A DNA stretch of 42,349 bases from Aquipseudomonas alcaligenes MRY13-0052 (GCA_000474255.1 BATO01000056.1:1-42349), one strand, 5' to 3'. Positions 7,127-15,345 are shown, numbered from the stretch's first letter. Notes: a model not told the origin generated them from the sequence alone. A program made the numbers and translations.

Positions 7127-7990
7127 TTGGATATCGACCTGGCGCGCACCTTCCTCGAAATCGTTCGTAGCGGCAGCTTCGTAGCCGCCGCCGAGCGCCT
7201 GCACGTGACGCAGACGGCGATCACCGCTCGGGTGCAGAACCTGGAGAACCAGCTGGGCTGCAAGCTCTTCGTGCGCAACCGCGCCGGTGCGAGGCTGACG
7301 GCCGAAGGCGAGGTGTTCGTCGGCCACGCCACCCAGCTGGTGCAGACCTGGGAAGCCGCGCGACGTGACCTGCCGCTGCCCAAGGGCTACCGCGACCTGC
7401 TCGCCATTGGCGGCGAACAGAGCCTGAGCAACCCCTTGCTGCTGGGCTGGATGAGCCGCCTGCGCGAACGCATTCCCTCCCATGCGGTGCGCGTAGAGGT
7501 CGCGCCCGGGCAGCAGTTGCAGAAGCAGCTGGAGCTGGGCCTGCTGGATGCCGCACTGGTCTACCAGCCGGAGTACTGGCCGGGCATGCAGGTGGAGCAG
7601 CTGCTGGAGGAAAAACTCATCCTGATCCGCTCCACCGCCAACCCCGAGCCCTATGTGCAGGTGGACTGGGGCCCGACCTTCCGCCAGCAGCACGACGCCG
7701 CGCTGCCGGACAAGGCCCGCGCTGCGGTCACGGTGAACCTCGGACCGCTGGCGCTGCAGTTCATCCTCCAGCACGGCGGTTCGGGCTACTTCCGTACCCG
7801 CGTGGTGCAGAGCTACCTGGACAGCGGCCAGTTGGAACGCGTGGAGCGCGCGCCGGAATTCACCTACCCGACCTACCTGGTCTATTCCCGCGACAAGGAT
7901 TCGCCGCTGCTGCAGCAGGCCATCGCCGTGCTGCGCGACGTGGTGGGCGAGGACATCGACTGGTCGCAGCGCTGGGAAGCCACGCTCTGA
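7127..7990 (+). CDS. LysR-family transcriptional regulator
   Basis: A 287-residue LysR-type regulator. The N-terminal helix-turn-helix is clear (DLARTFLEIVRSGSFVAAAERL, then HVTQTAITARVQNLENQLGCKLFVRN). It is followed by the linker helix and a periplasmic-binding-protein-like effector domain from about residue 90. The start appears to be TTG with only a weak ribosome binding site, which fits low expression. The neighbours (an orphan pilin upstream on the other strand and the HPP-CBS gene convergent downstream) do not point to a target; the pilin gene is the natural candidate because it is divergent. The effector is unknown. Confidence 0.88.
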   Translation: MDIDLARTFLEIVRSGSFVAAAERLHVTQTAITARVQNLENQLGCKLFVRNRAGARLTAEGEVFVGHATQLVQTWEAARRDLPLPKGYRDLLAIGGEQSLSNPLLLGWMSRLRERIPSHAVRVEVAPGQQLQKQLELGLLDAALVYQPEYWPGMQVEQLLEEKLILIRSTANPEPYVQVDWGPTFRQQHDAALPDKARAAVTVNLGPLALQFILQHGGSGYFRTRVVQSYLDSGQLERVERAPEFTYPTYLVYSRDKDSPLLQQAIAVLRDVVGEDIDWSQRWEATL

Positions 7991-8007
7991 GCCCGGTGCG
8001 GGGCCCT

Positions 8008-8028
8008 CCCGGGCTGAAGCCCGGGCTA
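8008..8028. repeat. Palindromic repeat between convergent genes, possible bidirectional terminator
   Basis: CCCGGGCTGAAGCCCGGGCT fills most of the 45-bp gap between the convergent LysR and HPP-CBS genes. Its hairpin could end transcription from both sides. Same family as the repeats at 3373, 10247 and 10547. Confidence 0.6.
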
Positions 8029-8035
8029 CGTGGCG

Positions 8036-9220
8036 TCAGCTGGCGACTTTCAGCGTTGGGGCCGGAGCACGGGCGGTCAGGTCCTTGAGCCAATAGCGGT
8101 AGAGCCCGCCGATCAGGTCGCTCTGGGTCACCAGGCCCACCAGCGTGTCGTCATCCCCCAGCACCGGCAGGCAGTGCAGGCCCTGGTCGGAGAGCATCGA
8201 GACCAGCACGCCGATATCGGTATCGCGCTTCACGCAGCGCACCGAGCGGGTCATCAGCTCGCCCAGGCGCGGCGCCGGGCGGTGGCGCAGGCGACCGAAC
8301 AGCGAGCCGGGGGTGTCTTCCTGGGCGTGGCGGAACAGGTCGCCGGGGGTGACGATGCCCACCAGTTGCTTCTGTTCGTCGAGCACGGGCAGGGCCTTGA
8401 TGTGGTGCTTCTCGAACAGCTTCCAGGCTTGCTCGCGGGTGGTCTGCGGGGTGGCGGTGAGCAGGTCGCGGGACATGATCTGCTCCGCCGTCACCTGGCC
8501 CACGCTGCGGCGCAGGGCGTTGCGCTCGGTCTGGCGCAGCAGGCGTTCCAGGTCGTCGCGGGTGATGTCGACGAACTCGCCGAACTCTTCCAGGGCCTGG
8601 TCCAGGTCTTCATCGGAGAACACGCCGCGCTCGCTGGGCAGCGGGTCGGCGGTCAGGTGCTGGCCGCTGCGGGCCTGGCTCGGGGCGGTGCTCAGGGCGC
8701 TGCGGGTGACGCGGTTATAGGTCAGGGCGACCGCCACCAGCAGGGCGGAGCCGAGCAGCACCGGCCAGGCGACGGCAAAGCCCTGGGCCTCGAACGCGGG
8801 GCCGCCCAGGACCACCGATACGGCGAGCGCGGTGCCCGGCGGGTGCAGGCAGCGCAGGGCGTACATGGCCAGCACGGTCAGGGCCAGGCCCAGTGTGGCG
8901 GCCAGTATGGAGTGGTCGATCCACAGGCCCGCCGCCGTGCCCACCAGGGCCGCCACCAGGTTGCCCATCACCACCGACCAGGGTTGGGCCAGTGGACTGG
9001 AGGCGACGGCGAACACCAGCAGCGAGCTGGCGCCGAGCGGGCCGGCCAGGCGCAGGGCGATCTCGGTGCCGAACACATGGCCGCAGGCGACGCAGCACAG
9101 CGTCAGGCCCAGGCAGGCGCCCAGTGCGGCACGCAGCCATTCCCCGGGGTGAGCGGTACGTGGGGCGGGGGACAGGCGTTTGCGCCAGCGCTGCCAGAGG
9201 GCGTCCGGGTTCTCGTGCAT
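8036..9220 (-). CDS. HPP family integral membrane protein with tandem CBS domains
   Basis: This 394-residue protein joins an N-terminal HPP transmembrane domain to a C-terminal CBS pair. The HPP domain spans residues 25-170 with about four hydrophobic segments and the namesake RCLHPPGTALA. The CBS pair (about 225-380) includes TAEQIMSRDLLTATPQTTREQAWKLF, VGIVTPGDLF, and ELMTRSVRCVKRDTDIGVLVSML with LVGLVTQSDLIGGLYRYWL. CBS pairs bind adenosyl ligands and gate transporters. HPP proteins are linked to nitrite transport in plastids and cyanobacteria, but the bacterial HPP-CBS substrate is unknown. On the minus strand an intrinsic terminator stands 37-60 bp upstream of the start, inside its own leader. 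Confidence 0.88.
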   Translation of the reverse strand: MHENPDALWQRWRKRLSPAPRTAHPGEWLRAALGACLGLTLCCVACGHVFGTEIALRLAGPLGASSLLVFAVASSPLAQPWSVVMGNLVAALVGTAAGLWIDHSILAATLGLALTVLAMYALRCLHPPGTALAVSVVLGGPAFEAQGFAVAWPVLLGSALLVAVALTYNRVTRSALSTAPSQARSGQHLTADPLPSERGVFSDEDLDQALEEFGEFVDITRDDLERLLRQTERNALRRSVGQVTAEQIMSRDLLTATPQTTREQAWKLFEKHHIKALPVLDEQKQLVGIVTPGDLFRHAQEDTPGSLFGRLRHRPAPRLGELMTRSVRCVKRDTDIGVLVSMLSDQGLHCLPVLGDDDTLVGLVTQSDLIGGLYRYWLKDLTARAPAPTLKVAS

Positions 9221-9256
9221 CGGGGTCTCGTTCGCTTTTCAGTCGTTCGGGGCGAT

Positions 9257-9280
9257 AAAAAAGGGCCCCTCAAGGGCCCT
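9257..9280 (-). terminator. Intrinsic terminator in the leader of the HPP-CBS gene
   Basis: Read on the minus strand, AGGGCCC-TTGAG-GGGCCCT is followed at once by a run of Ts, a textbook rho-independent terminator (7-bp GC stem, 5-base loop, U-tract). It faces into the HPP-CBS gene, whose start is only 37 bp downstream. No minus-strand gene lies upstream within reach, because the lipoate-ligase-like gene there is on the + strand. It must therefore end a leader or small RNA transcribed from within 9281-9544, a stretch with no convincing gene and an AT-rich, promoter-like core around 9418-9468. Confidence 0.75.
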
Positions 9281-9544
9281 GCAGGAGTCCCACTGCGTGC
9301 GCGGGAGGGGGTGCCATCCTTGGACATGGAACAGGAGCAAGGGGGGCGATCGTTACCGCAGCCGGCGTGGCCGGGCGGCGAGATGGTGGGCATCCTACGG
9401 GCGGTATCAGCTATTCCGCCAATGAATAATATTGCTCGTTTGCAGCAATTTATTTGCATCAAGGGCGCCGACCGCCGTCTGGGCAAGGATCGGGGGCCGG
9501 CGTAGCATCGGCACCCTCCAGGTATTCGAGGCGGTGGTGAAAGC

Positions 9545-10249
9545 ATGCAGCGACACACGGTGGGTGCGGGGCTGGACGCGGAACGGCAACTGCTGGATCA
9601 GGTCTACGACGGGCAGCGCGACAGTGGCCTATTGTTGTGGCGCCCCCTGCATGCGGCGCTGGTGATGCCCCGGCGCATGAGTCGCCTGCCAGCCTACGAA
9701 AGCGCCCGGCGGGCCTGCCTGGAGCAAGGCTGGCCCATCGCCCTGCGCGACACCGGGGGCGAGCCGGTGCCGCAATCATCGGCGGTGCTCAACGTCGCCC
9801 TGGCCTATGCGGTGCCTCGGGAAGAAAACGAACTGACGCGCATCGAGACCGCCTATAGGCGGCTGTGCCAGCCCCTGTGCGATTGGCTCAGCGGATTGGA
9901 CCTGGAACCTGGGCTGGGCGAGGTGGAGGGCGCCTTCTGCGATGGCCGCTTCAACGTCAACCTGCAGGGCCGCAAGCTGGTAGGCACCGCCCAGCGCTGG
10001 CGCCGCCGGCAAAGTGACGGCCGCCACGTGGTGCTGGCCCACGGCGCCATCCTCATGGGCAACCAGCGCGAGGCCATGGTGGAGGTGGTCAACACCTTCT
10101 ACCGCGAGTGTGGCCTGGACACCCGCTGCCGCGCCGGCAGCCATATCGCCCTGGAGGAATGCCGCGCCGATGCCTGGGATGTCAGCGGGCAACTTGCCGG
10201 GTATTACCGACGCATGCTCGAAGCCGCCGGAATCGACACCGACCTGTAG
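9545..10249 (+). CDS. Biotin/lipoate-protein ligase family protein (LplA-like)
   Basis: This 234-residue protein has the catalytic core of the lipoate/biotin ligase family. A RDTGGEPVPQSSAVLNVAL segment (residues 68-86) sits where lipoate ligases have the R-(R/T)-x-GGG-x-V-x-H loop. VEGAFCDGRFNVNLQGRKLVGTAQRWRR follows, with the invariant Lys at residue 144. The glycine-rich loop is degenerate (TGGEPVP rather than SGGGAVYH), so the substrate may differ or activity may be reduced. It is shorter than classic LplA and lacks the accessory domain, as many Pseudomonas paralogues do. No lipoylated protein or lipoate gene is nearby. The ribosome binding site is weak; the ATG at 9545 is the best start. 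Confidence 0.75.
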   Translation: MQRHTVGAGLDAERQLLDQVYDGQRDSGLLLWRPLHAALVMPRRMSRLPAYESARRACLEQGWPIALRDTGGEPVPQSSAVLNVALAYAVPREENELTRIETAYRRLCQPLCDWLSGLDLEPGLGEVEGAFCDGRFNVNLQGRKLVGTAQRWRRRQSDGRHVVLAHGAILMGNQREAMVEVVNTFYRECGLDTRCRAGSHIALEECRADAWDVSGQLAGYYRRMLEAAGIDTDL

Positions 10250-10650
10250 CCCGGGCTTCAGCCCGGGGGCGAGTGGGCGAATGACATTGATGGACGTCCT
10301 TGTGCACCCACCGCATGGGTTTCGCTTCGCTCTACGCCATCCTACGGAAAGCGTCATCCGCGGCGCGCATCCAGTCGTAGCCCGGGCGCAGCCCCGCGTA
10401 GGGTGTGCTGCGCGCACCTGAAAAGGCCACGCGCACGCGCATCCGCAACCGAGCGAAGAAAGCGGGAGCAGCGATCCCAGACAAGAACGGTGAGCTGACG
10501 CCCACGCTACGGAGCTGGCCTATGAAACCGCACAAGGCTCGGTATTCCCGGACTGAAGTCCGGGCTACGTGTTGCCTCACCTTCGTGGCTTAGGTTGGCT
10601 GTTGAGTGCGCATCACGTTCTCGGTGTGCGCGGCACACCCTACAAGGGGG
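10247..10650. repeat. Repeat-rich intergenic region
   Basis: This 400-bp stretch between the ligase-like gene and the zinc-ribbon gene holds no gene I can support. It contains GTAGCCCGGGCTTCAGCCCGGG at 10247-10267, directly after the ligase stop and possibly its terminator. A GCATGGGTTTCGCTTCGCTC element with GCCATCCTACGG lies at 10314-10346, a degenerate GTAGCCCGGGCGCAG copy at 10377-10391, and CCCGGACTGAAGTCCGGGCT at 10547-10566. GTAGGGTGTGCTGCGCGCAC (10399-10418) and GTGCGCGGCACACCCTAC (10627-10644) are arranged as inverted copies of one another, about 210 bp apart. Confidence 0.7.
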
Positions 10651-10666
10651 CGTGCCGCTTTCCGGT

Positions 10667-10900
10667 TCAGCGATAGATGTAGGCAAGAGTGCCGGCGATG
10701 ATGAGCGTCACGGCGACCAGGGTACGGGCCAGCCAGGGCGCGGCGAGCCAAACGCCTGCGACGCCGGCCACCTGGCCGATGTTCTTCTCCGAGAGCAGGC
10801 GCGGGTTGGCGCCGCCCTTCATCGGGTAGCCGCATTGCGGGCAGTTGGGGGCCTGGTCGGAGATGGCGCGGTTGCATTCGGGGCAGTCGATGAGGGCCAC
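10667..10900 (-). CDS. Small zinc-ribbon membrane protein
   Basis: A 77-residue protein with an N-terminal zinc ribbon made of two CPxC knuckles ([23 protein letters not shown], residues 5-27). A hydrophobic segment or hairpin follows ([33 protein letters not shown]), so it should be anchored in the inner membrane with the ribbon in the cytoplasm. The start is GTG with AAGGAG eight bases upstream. That ribosome binding site is inside one arm of a perfect 11-bp inverted repeat, which could hide it from ribosomes. It lies downstream of the TonB receptor gene on the same strand. Function unknown. Confidence 0.82.
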   Translation of the reverse strand: MALIDCPECNRAISDQAPNCPQCGYPMKGGANPRLLSEKNIGQVAGVAGVWLAAPWLARTLVAVTLIIAGTLAYIYR

Positions 10901-10908
10901 GTCGGGAA

Positions 10909-10946
10909 CTCCTTGTCAGTGATCGTGCTGACCTTCTGACAAGGAG
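10909..10946 (-). promoter_or_regulatory. Hairpin masking the ribosome binding site of the zinc-ribbon gene
   Basis: CTCCTTGTCAG (10909-10919) and CTGACAAGGAG (10936-10946) are exact complements separated by 16 bp. On the minus-strand transcript, the AAGGAG that precedes the zinc-ribbon GTG pairs with CTCCTT of the other arm. The structure sits in the 80-bp gap after the TonB receptor gene, so it may also stop read-through. Confidence 0.55.
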
Positions 10947-10980
10947 CGCGTGGCCCGGTTCAGCCGCCGGTCGTGTCGAC

Positions 10981-13446
10981 CTAGAAGTCGAGGGTGGCCG
11001 AGACCTTGAGGGTGCGCGGCGCGCCCTGGGTCAGGTAGCCGCCGTAGGCGGATTCCCAGTAGTCCTCGTTGGCCACGTTCTCCAGCCCGGCGCGCAGGGT
11101 GATGTCGCGTTCGTCCAGCTTGAAGGCGTAGCGCGCACCCAGGTCCACACGGGTCCAGGCGGGGATGCTCAGGGTGTTGCCCGAGTCGTAGTACTGGCCG
11201 CCGGTGCGTTGCAGCAGGGCGTTGACTGCCAGCCCATTCACACCGGGCACATCCCAATCGGCGCTGAGGTTGTACTGGAACTCCGGCACGCCGACGGCGC
11301 GGTTACCGTCGTTGGCGCCCCCGGCGGTTCCCGATAGTTCGGTGTCCATCAGCGTGCCGCCAGCCAGCAGGCGCAGGCCCGTGAGCGGCTCGCCGAAGAC
11401 GCTGAATTCGATGCCACGGTTACGTTGCTGAGCATCCACGCTGTAGACGCCGCCGCTGGTCAGGCCTTGGGGCTGCTCGATGCGGTAGACGCCGAGCTGT
11501 GCGCCGAAGGTTCCCTGGTCGAACTTGATGCCGGCTTCGATCTGCTTGGTGCGATAGGGCGCGAACATCTGCCCGGAGTTGCTCGCTGTGCTCGGGGCGA
11601 TCGGTCCCGGGGCCAGGCCTTCGATACGGTTGGCGTAGAGGGAAATGGAATCGGTGGCCTTGAACACCAGGCCCACGACCGGGGTGGTGATCGAGTCGTC
11701 GTAGTTGGACGTGCGCACGCCTGAGGTGGACCAGCCATCGGTGGCGATCGACTGGCGACGGATGCCCAGGGTCAGCAGGGCGCGGTCATCGAAGACGCCC
11801 AGGGTGTCGGAGACCGCCACGCTGCGCGCCTTGCTGGAGCCCGTCTTGCCGGGGTGATGAAGGTCGCCGTTACGAGTCGGCGTCGGTTCGGGGCTGGGGA
11901 AGGGGTCGTAGAGATTCCCCGGTAGACGATTGGCAAGGCTGGTGGACTGGTTGGCGCTGCGGTATTCCCGCCAGTTGCCGGACAGCCCGAGGTTCACCTG
12001 GTGGCTCACCGCGCCAGTATCGAAGTGCCCGCGCAGCCCGCTGCTGACGCTGTTGCTTTCCTCATCACGCGGAGCGTACAGGCGGCCGACACGTGCGGTG
12101 CCGCTCGGGTCGCTGACATAGAGGGAGGAGTAGACGCCGTTCTCGCGGGTGTACTTGCTGCCAACCGCCAGGTAGCTGCTCCAACTGTCGTTGAGGTCGT
12201 ACTCGGCGTTGAGCATGCCGTAGGTATCCTCCAGCTGCGACCAGGCCCAGGGCTGGGAGTAGCTGTGGTTGGCATCCGGCACCTTGGGGACTTTCGTCAG
12301 GTTCGAGGTCGGCGGTGTGACCAGGTAGACCACCGAGCGGCCGTCGTTGATGCGCTGCTTCTGGTAGCCGAAGTCGCCGGACAGGCGCAGGCGGTCGCCC
12401 CGGTAGTCGAGGCCGACGCTGAACAGGCTGAAGTGCTGATGCTCGTCGTCCACCGCCGTCTCGCCGTCACGCTTGGCCATGTTGACCCGCACGCCGAAGC
12501 GGTTGTCCTCGCCAAAGCGCTGGCCGAAGTCGAAGTGGCCGCCGACGCGGTCGTCACTGGCGTAATCCAGGGTCAGGCTGCGGGTGGGCGCGTCCTCGGC
12601 GCGCTTGGGCACCACGTTGATATTGCCGCCGATGCCGCTGCCGCCCGGGGACACGCCGTTGAGGAAGGCGCTGGGGCCCTTGAACACCTCGACGCGCTCC
12701 ACCGATTCGGTGGCGATGATCTGCCGGGGCAGCACGCCGTACAGGCCGTTGAAGGAAATGTCGTCGCTGAACAGGGCGAAGCCGCGGATCACGAACACCT
12801 GGGAGAAGTTGCCGAAGCCGTAGGACTGACGCACCGCCGGGTCGCTGCGCAGCACGTCGCCGATGTTCTGCGCCTGGCGGTTCTCGATCAGCTCGCGGGT
12901 GTAGCTGGAGAAGCTGAAGGGCACGTCCTGCATGTCCTGGTTGCCCAGCATGCCGATGCGTGCGCCGCGCGCCACCTGGCCGCCAGCGTAGCTTTCCGGC
13001 AGGCCGTCGCCCCGCAATGCGCTGTCATTGATGGTGGTGGCGCCCAGCTCCAGGCCCGCACCGGTGGCGGCCGGCACCAGGGTGTAGCCGTTGCCGCTGC
13101 TGGCCAGCTGGTAGCCGCTGCCGGCCAGCAGGGTGGCGAAACCGTCCTGCACGCTGTAGCTGCCTTGCAGGCCGGGGCTTTGCTGGTCATCGAGCAGGCC
13201 TTGCTGGAAGGACAGCGGCACGCCGGCCTGGGCGGCGAAGCGGGCCAGCACATGGCCCAGCGGCCCGGGGGCGATGGCGTACTGGCGCGCGGCGGCCTGT
13301 TGCATGGCGTCCTCGGCCAGGGCCGGCTGGGCGAACGGTGCCGCGCAAAAAGCGAGGCCGATGGCCAGGCTCAGGGCGTGCAACGGAATACGGGCCGGAG
13401 CCGGTTGGGTGGCGGAGCGACGCTGCTGGGGCGACCACGAAGTCAT
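10981..13446 (-). CDS. TonB-dependent siderophore receptor with N-terminal signalling (STN) domain
   Basis: This 821-residue outer-membrane receptor begins with a signal peptide (LHALSLAIGLAFCAAPFAQPALA). The STN signalling domain follows (about 45-115: AIAPGPLGHVLARFAAQAGVPLSF, GLQGSYSVQDGFATLLAGSGYQL). Then come the plug (about 160-310: FVIRGF, VERVEVFKGPSAFLNG, GGNINVVPKR) and a 22-strand barrel ending in KVSATLDF with the terminal Phe. It should import a ferric siderophore; the FhuE/FpvA-like plug fits a hydroxamate or mixed ligand, but the compound cannot be told. The STN domain matches the adjacent FecR and FecI genes, which would activate it by cell-surface signalling. The ATG at 13446 is chosen because the signal peptide follows it; the frame is open upstream. 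The 203 bp to the FecR gene should hold the sigma-dependent promoter. Confidence 0.93.
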   Translation of the reverse strand: MTSWSPQQRRSATQPAPARIPLHALSLAIGLAFCAAPFAQPALAEDAMQQAAARQYAIAPGPLGHVLARFAAQAGVPLSFQQGLLDDQQSPGLQGSYSVQDGFATLLAGSGYQLASSGNGYTLVPAATGAGLELGATTINDSALRGDGLPESYAGGQVARGARIGMLGNQDMQDVPFSFSSYTRELIENRQAQNIGDVLRSDPAVRQSYGFGNFSQVFVIRGFALFSDDISFNGLYGVLPRQIIATESVERVEVFKGPSAFLNGVSPGGSGIGGNINVVPKRAEDAPTRSLTLDYASDDRVGGHFDFGQRFGEDNRFGVRVNMAKRDGETAVDDEHQHFSLFSVGLDYRGDRLRLSGDFGYQKQRINDGRSVVYLVTPPTSNLTKVPKVPDANHSYSQPWAWSQLEDTYGMLNAEYDLNDSWSSYLAVGSKYTRENGVYSSLYVSDPSGTARVGRLYAPRDEESNSVSSGLRGHFDTGAVSHQVNLGLSGNWREYRSANQSTSLANRLPGNLYDPFPSPEPTPTRNGDLHHPGKTGSSKARSVAVSDTLGVFDDRALLTLGIRRQSIATDGWSTSGVRTSNYDDSITTPVVGLVFKATDSISLYANRIEGLAPGPIAPSTASNSGQMFAPYRTKQIEAGIKFDQGTFGAQLGVYRIEQPQGLTSGGVYSVDAQQRNRGIEFSVFGEPLTGLRLLAGGTLMDTELSGTAGGANDGNRAVGVPEFQYNLSADWDVPGVNGLAVNALLQRTGGQYYDSGNTLSIPAWTRVDLGARYAFKLDERDITLRAGLENVANEDYWESAYGGYLTQGAPRTLKVSATLDF

Positions 13447-13649
13447 GCTGCTTTCCTGTCGACGCTTGGATGAAAGGGGTTCATCCACCACACCGGACGA
13501 AATCGAAAAAGGTGTCAGGGCACCGCGAAAATAAATCCGCGAGGCCGTGGGGCCCCGTTTCCCTGGGGTTTCGATCCGTGAGGTGAAGCGGCCTGCGGTC
13601 CTGTCGCAGGGCGTTGCGTCCGGGGGATTACCGCCGGGTGGCGGTGGGG

Positions 13650-14615
13650 TCAGGCGGGCGTCGCCGGCTCCAGCGTCACCCAATAGCGGGTCAGGCTGCT
13701 GAGGGCGATGGGCAGGGTGTCTTGCAGCAGGCGCAGGCTGGCGTCGGTGTCGCGCAGCGGGAAGGCGCCGGAGACGCGGATATCGGCAATGCGCGGATGG
13801 CAGCGCAGCACGCCGGGGCGGTAGCGGCCGAGTTCATCCACCAGGTCGGCCACGCGCATGTCCTGGGCCAGCAGCATGCCGGTCTCCCAGGCGGTGGCGG
13901 CCGGGTCCAGGGCGGTGCTTGGCAACACGCGGTCGCGGTCGAAGGCGGTTTGTCGGCCCGCCTCGATCACCTGCGAGTCGCTGCGCCCGCTGTTGCTGAT
14001 GCGCACGGCGCCTTCCATCACCGCGACCCGGCAACGCTCGCCGTCGAGGCGCAGGCTGAAGCGGGTGCCCAGCGCCTGGGCGATGCCCTGGGGCGTTTCC
14101 ACCAGGAACGGCCGCGGCGTGGGGGACGGGTCCTTGGCTGTGGTGATCAGCACCTCGCCGCTGAACAGGCGCAGACGCCGGCGGGTGGCGTCGAAGGCGA
14201 CGTCCAGGGCACTGGCGGTATTGAGTTGCAGGCGGGTGCCATCGGGCAGGTGCAGGTCCTTCTGTTCACCGGTTGCGGTGCGCAGGTCGGCGCTCCAGTC
14301 CTGCCAGGGCAGCTGGCGCCAGGCCGTCCAGGCGACGGGCGCGGCGAGCAGCAGCATGCCCAGGCGGGCGATGGCCTGGCGGCGACCGATGCCCTTGCGC
14401 TTGGCGCTTTCCAGGGTCTGCAGCGCCAGGCTGCCGGGCAGGTTGCGGAAGTCACCGAGGATGCTTTCGGCGCGGGCCCAGGCCTGGGCATGTTGCGGGC
14501 TGCGGTTGCGCCACAGTTGGATGGCGCGGTGGTCGTCCTCGGTGGCACTGCCAGAGTGCAGGTGCACCAGCCAGTCGGCGGCCTCGTCGAGGATCTGCGG
14601 GTCGATGCGGTTCAT
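13650..14615 (-). CDS. FecR-family transmembrane anti-sigma regulator
   Basis: This 321-residue protein has the FecR layout. A cytoplasmic N-terminal domain (DEAADWLVHLHSG, then HRAIQLWRNRSPQHAQAWARAE) is followed by one transmembrane segment (about 84-100: LGMLLLAAPVAWTAW) and a periplasmic FecR domain (about 115-215: TATGEQKDLHLPDGTRLQLNTASALDVAF, ETPQGIAQALGTRFSLR). The last domain is STN-like, and would touch the receptor's signalling domain. The start overlaps the sigma gene stop (TGATG). It transmits ligand occupancy of the receptor to the sigma factor. Confidence 0.93.
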   Translation of the reverse strand: MNRIDPQILDEAADWLVHLHSGSATEDDHRAIQLWRNRSPQHAQAWARAESILGDFRNLPGSLALQTLESAKRKGIGRRQAIARLGMLLLAAPVAWTAWRQLPWQDWSADLRTATGEQKDLHLPDGTRLQLNTASALDVAFDATRRRLRLFSGEVLITTAKDPSPTPRPFLVETPQGIAQALGTRFSLRLDGERCRVAVMEGAVRISNSGRSDSQVIEAGRQTAFDRDRVLPSTALDPAATAWETGMLLAQDMRVADLVDELGRYRPGVLRCHPRIADIRVSGAFPLRDTDASLRLLQDTLPIALSSLTRYWVTLEPATPA

Positions 14616-15121
14616 CAGGCTGCGCTCAGGCAGGCGAGGAAGGCGTCGCGCATGTAGCGCTTGACGCTGGCCAGGGACACGCCCAGGCGCGTGGCGATCT
14701 CGGCGTAGCCCAGGCCTTCGAGCTGGGACAGGAGGAAAGCCTGGCGGGTCTTCTCGGGCATGTCGGCGAGCAGCGCCTCGATGCGCCACAGGGTTTCCAG
14801 GATCAGCAGCCGGGTTTCGGGGGAGGGCGCTTCGGGCTCGGGCAGGTGGGCGATGCTTTCCAGGTAGGCCTGTTCGATGTCCTGGCGCCGCCAGCGGTCG
14901 ATCACCAGGCCCTTGGCGATATGGGTGAGCAGGGCTCGGGGTTCGTTGCCGAAATCTCGCCCGCCCCGGCGGCCCAGCAGGCGCAGGAAGGTGTCGTGGG
15001 CCAGGTCCGCCGCATCCCAGGCGTTGCCCAGTCGCCGGCTGAGCCAAGCGTGGAGCCAGCCGTGGTGGTCGTTGTAGAGGGTGTGGATCTGGCGGTTGAG
15101 GGGCTGATCGGCTGCCGACAT
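14615..15121 (-). CDS. FecI-like iron-starvation ECF sigma factor
   Basis: A 168-residue ECF sigma factor of normal FecI length. Region 2 shows LYNDHHGWLHAWLSRRLGNAWDAADLAHDTFLRLL, and region 4 shows MPEKTRQAFLLSQLEGLGYAEIATRLGVSLASVKRYMRDAFLACL. It should direct transcription of the downstream TonB receptor when released by the FecR protein. A Fur-box-like palindrome lies about 40 bp upstream, so iron limitation is needed before the signalling loop can operate. First gene of a minus-strand sigma-antisigma-receptor set. Confidence 0.94.
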   Translation of the reverse strand: MSAADQPLNRQIHTLYNDHHGWLHAWLSRRLGNAWDAADLAHDTFLRLLGRRGGRDFGNEPRALLTHIAKGLVIDRWRRQDIEQAYLESIAHLPEPEAPSPETRLLILETLWRIEALLADMPEKTRQAFLLSQLEGLGYAEIATRLGVSLASVKRYMRDAFLACLSAA

Positions 15122-15160
15122 GGGCTACTGCGTCCGTCAGGGCGGCCCGCCCTGGATGTA

Positions 15161-15183
15161 GATAAGAATTGATCTCATTCTAT
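15161..15183 (-). promoter_or_regulatory. Fur box upstream of the FecI-like sigma gene
   Basis: GATAAGAATTGATCTCATTC followed by TAT is a close match to the 19-bp Fur consensus (GATAATGATAATCATTATC), with ATAAGAAT and its counterpart ATTCTAT as arms. It lies 40-62 bp upstream of the sigma gene start. The rest of the gap to the eptA-like gene (to 15345) contains no gene. Confidence 0.75.
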
Positions 15184-15345
15184 ATTCGCGCCCTTAAAGC
15201 TGGCAATCGCCGCTGCTGGCCGTCGCGGCCCCTGCGCGCTGGCGGCGACGCTTCCACGAGGTTTTTTTCACGAATTCTTGACTGCCCCCTACCTAGGCTG
15301 CGAGCCGTCTCCTGCAACCCCTGCAGGGCCGGTCGAGCCCCGTCC

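Noticed and set aside
8030-9505. A 491-codon frame on the + strand over the HPP-CBS gene
   Set aside because: Gln/Ala/Gly-rich shadow translation without domains; the minus strand encodes recognisable HPP and CBS domains.
10405-10593. Small + strand frame in the repeat-rich region
   Set aside because: It is built from repeat sequence, ends inside another repeat, and has no ribosome binding site or recognisable domain.
12001-13473. A 490-codon frame antisense to the TonB receptor
   Set aside because: Shadow of the receptor; no signal peptide, domain or ribosome binding site.
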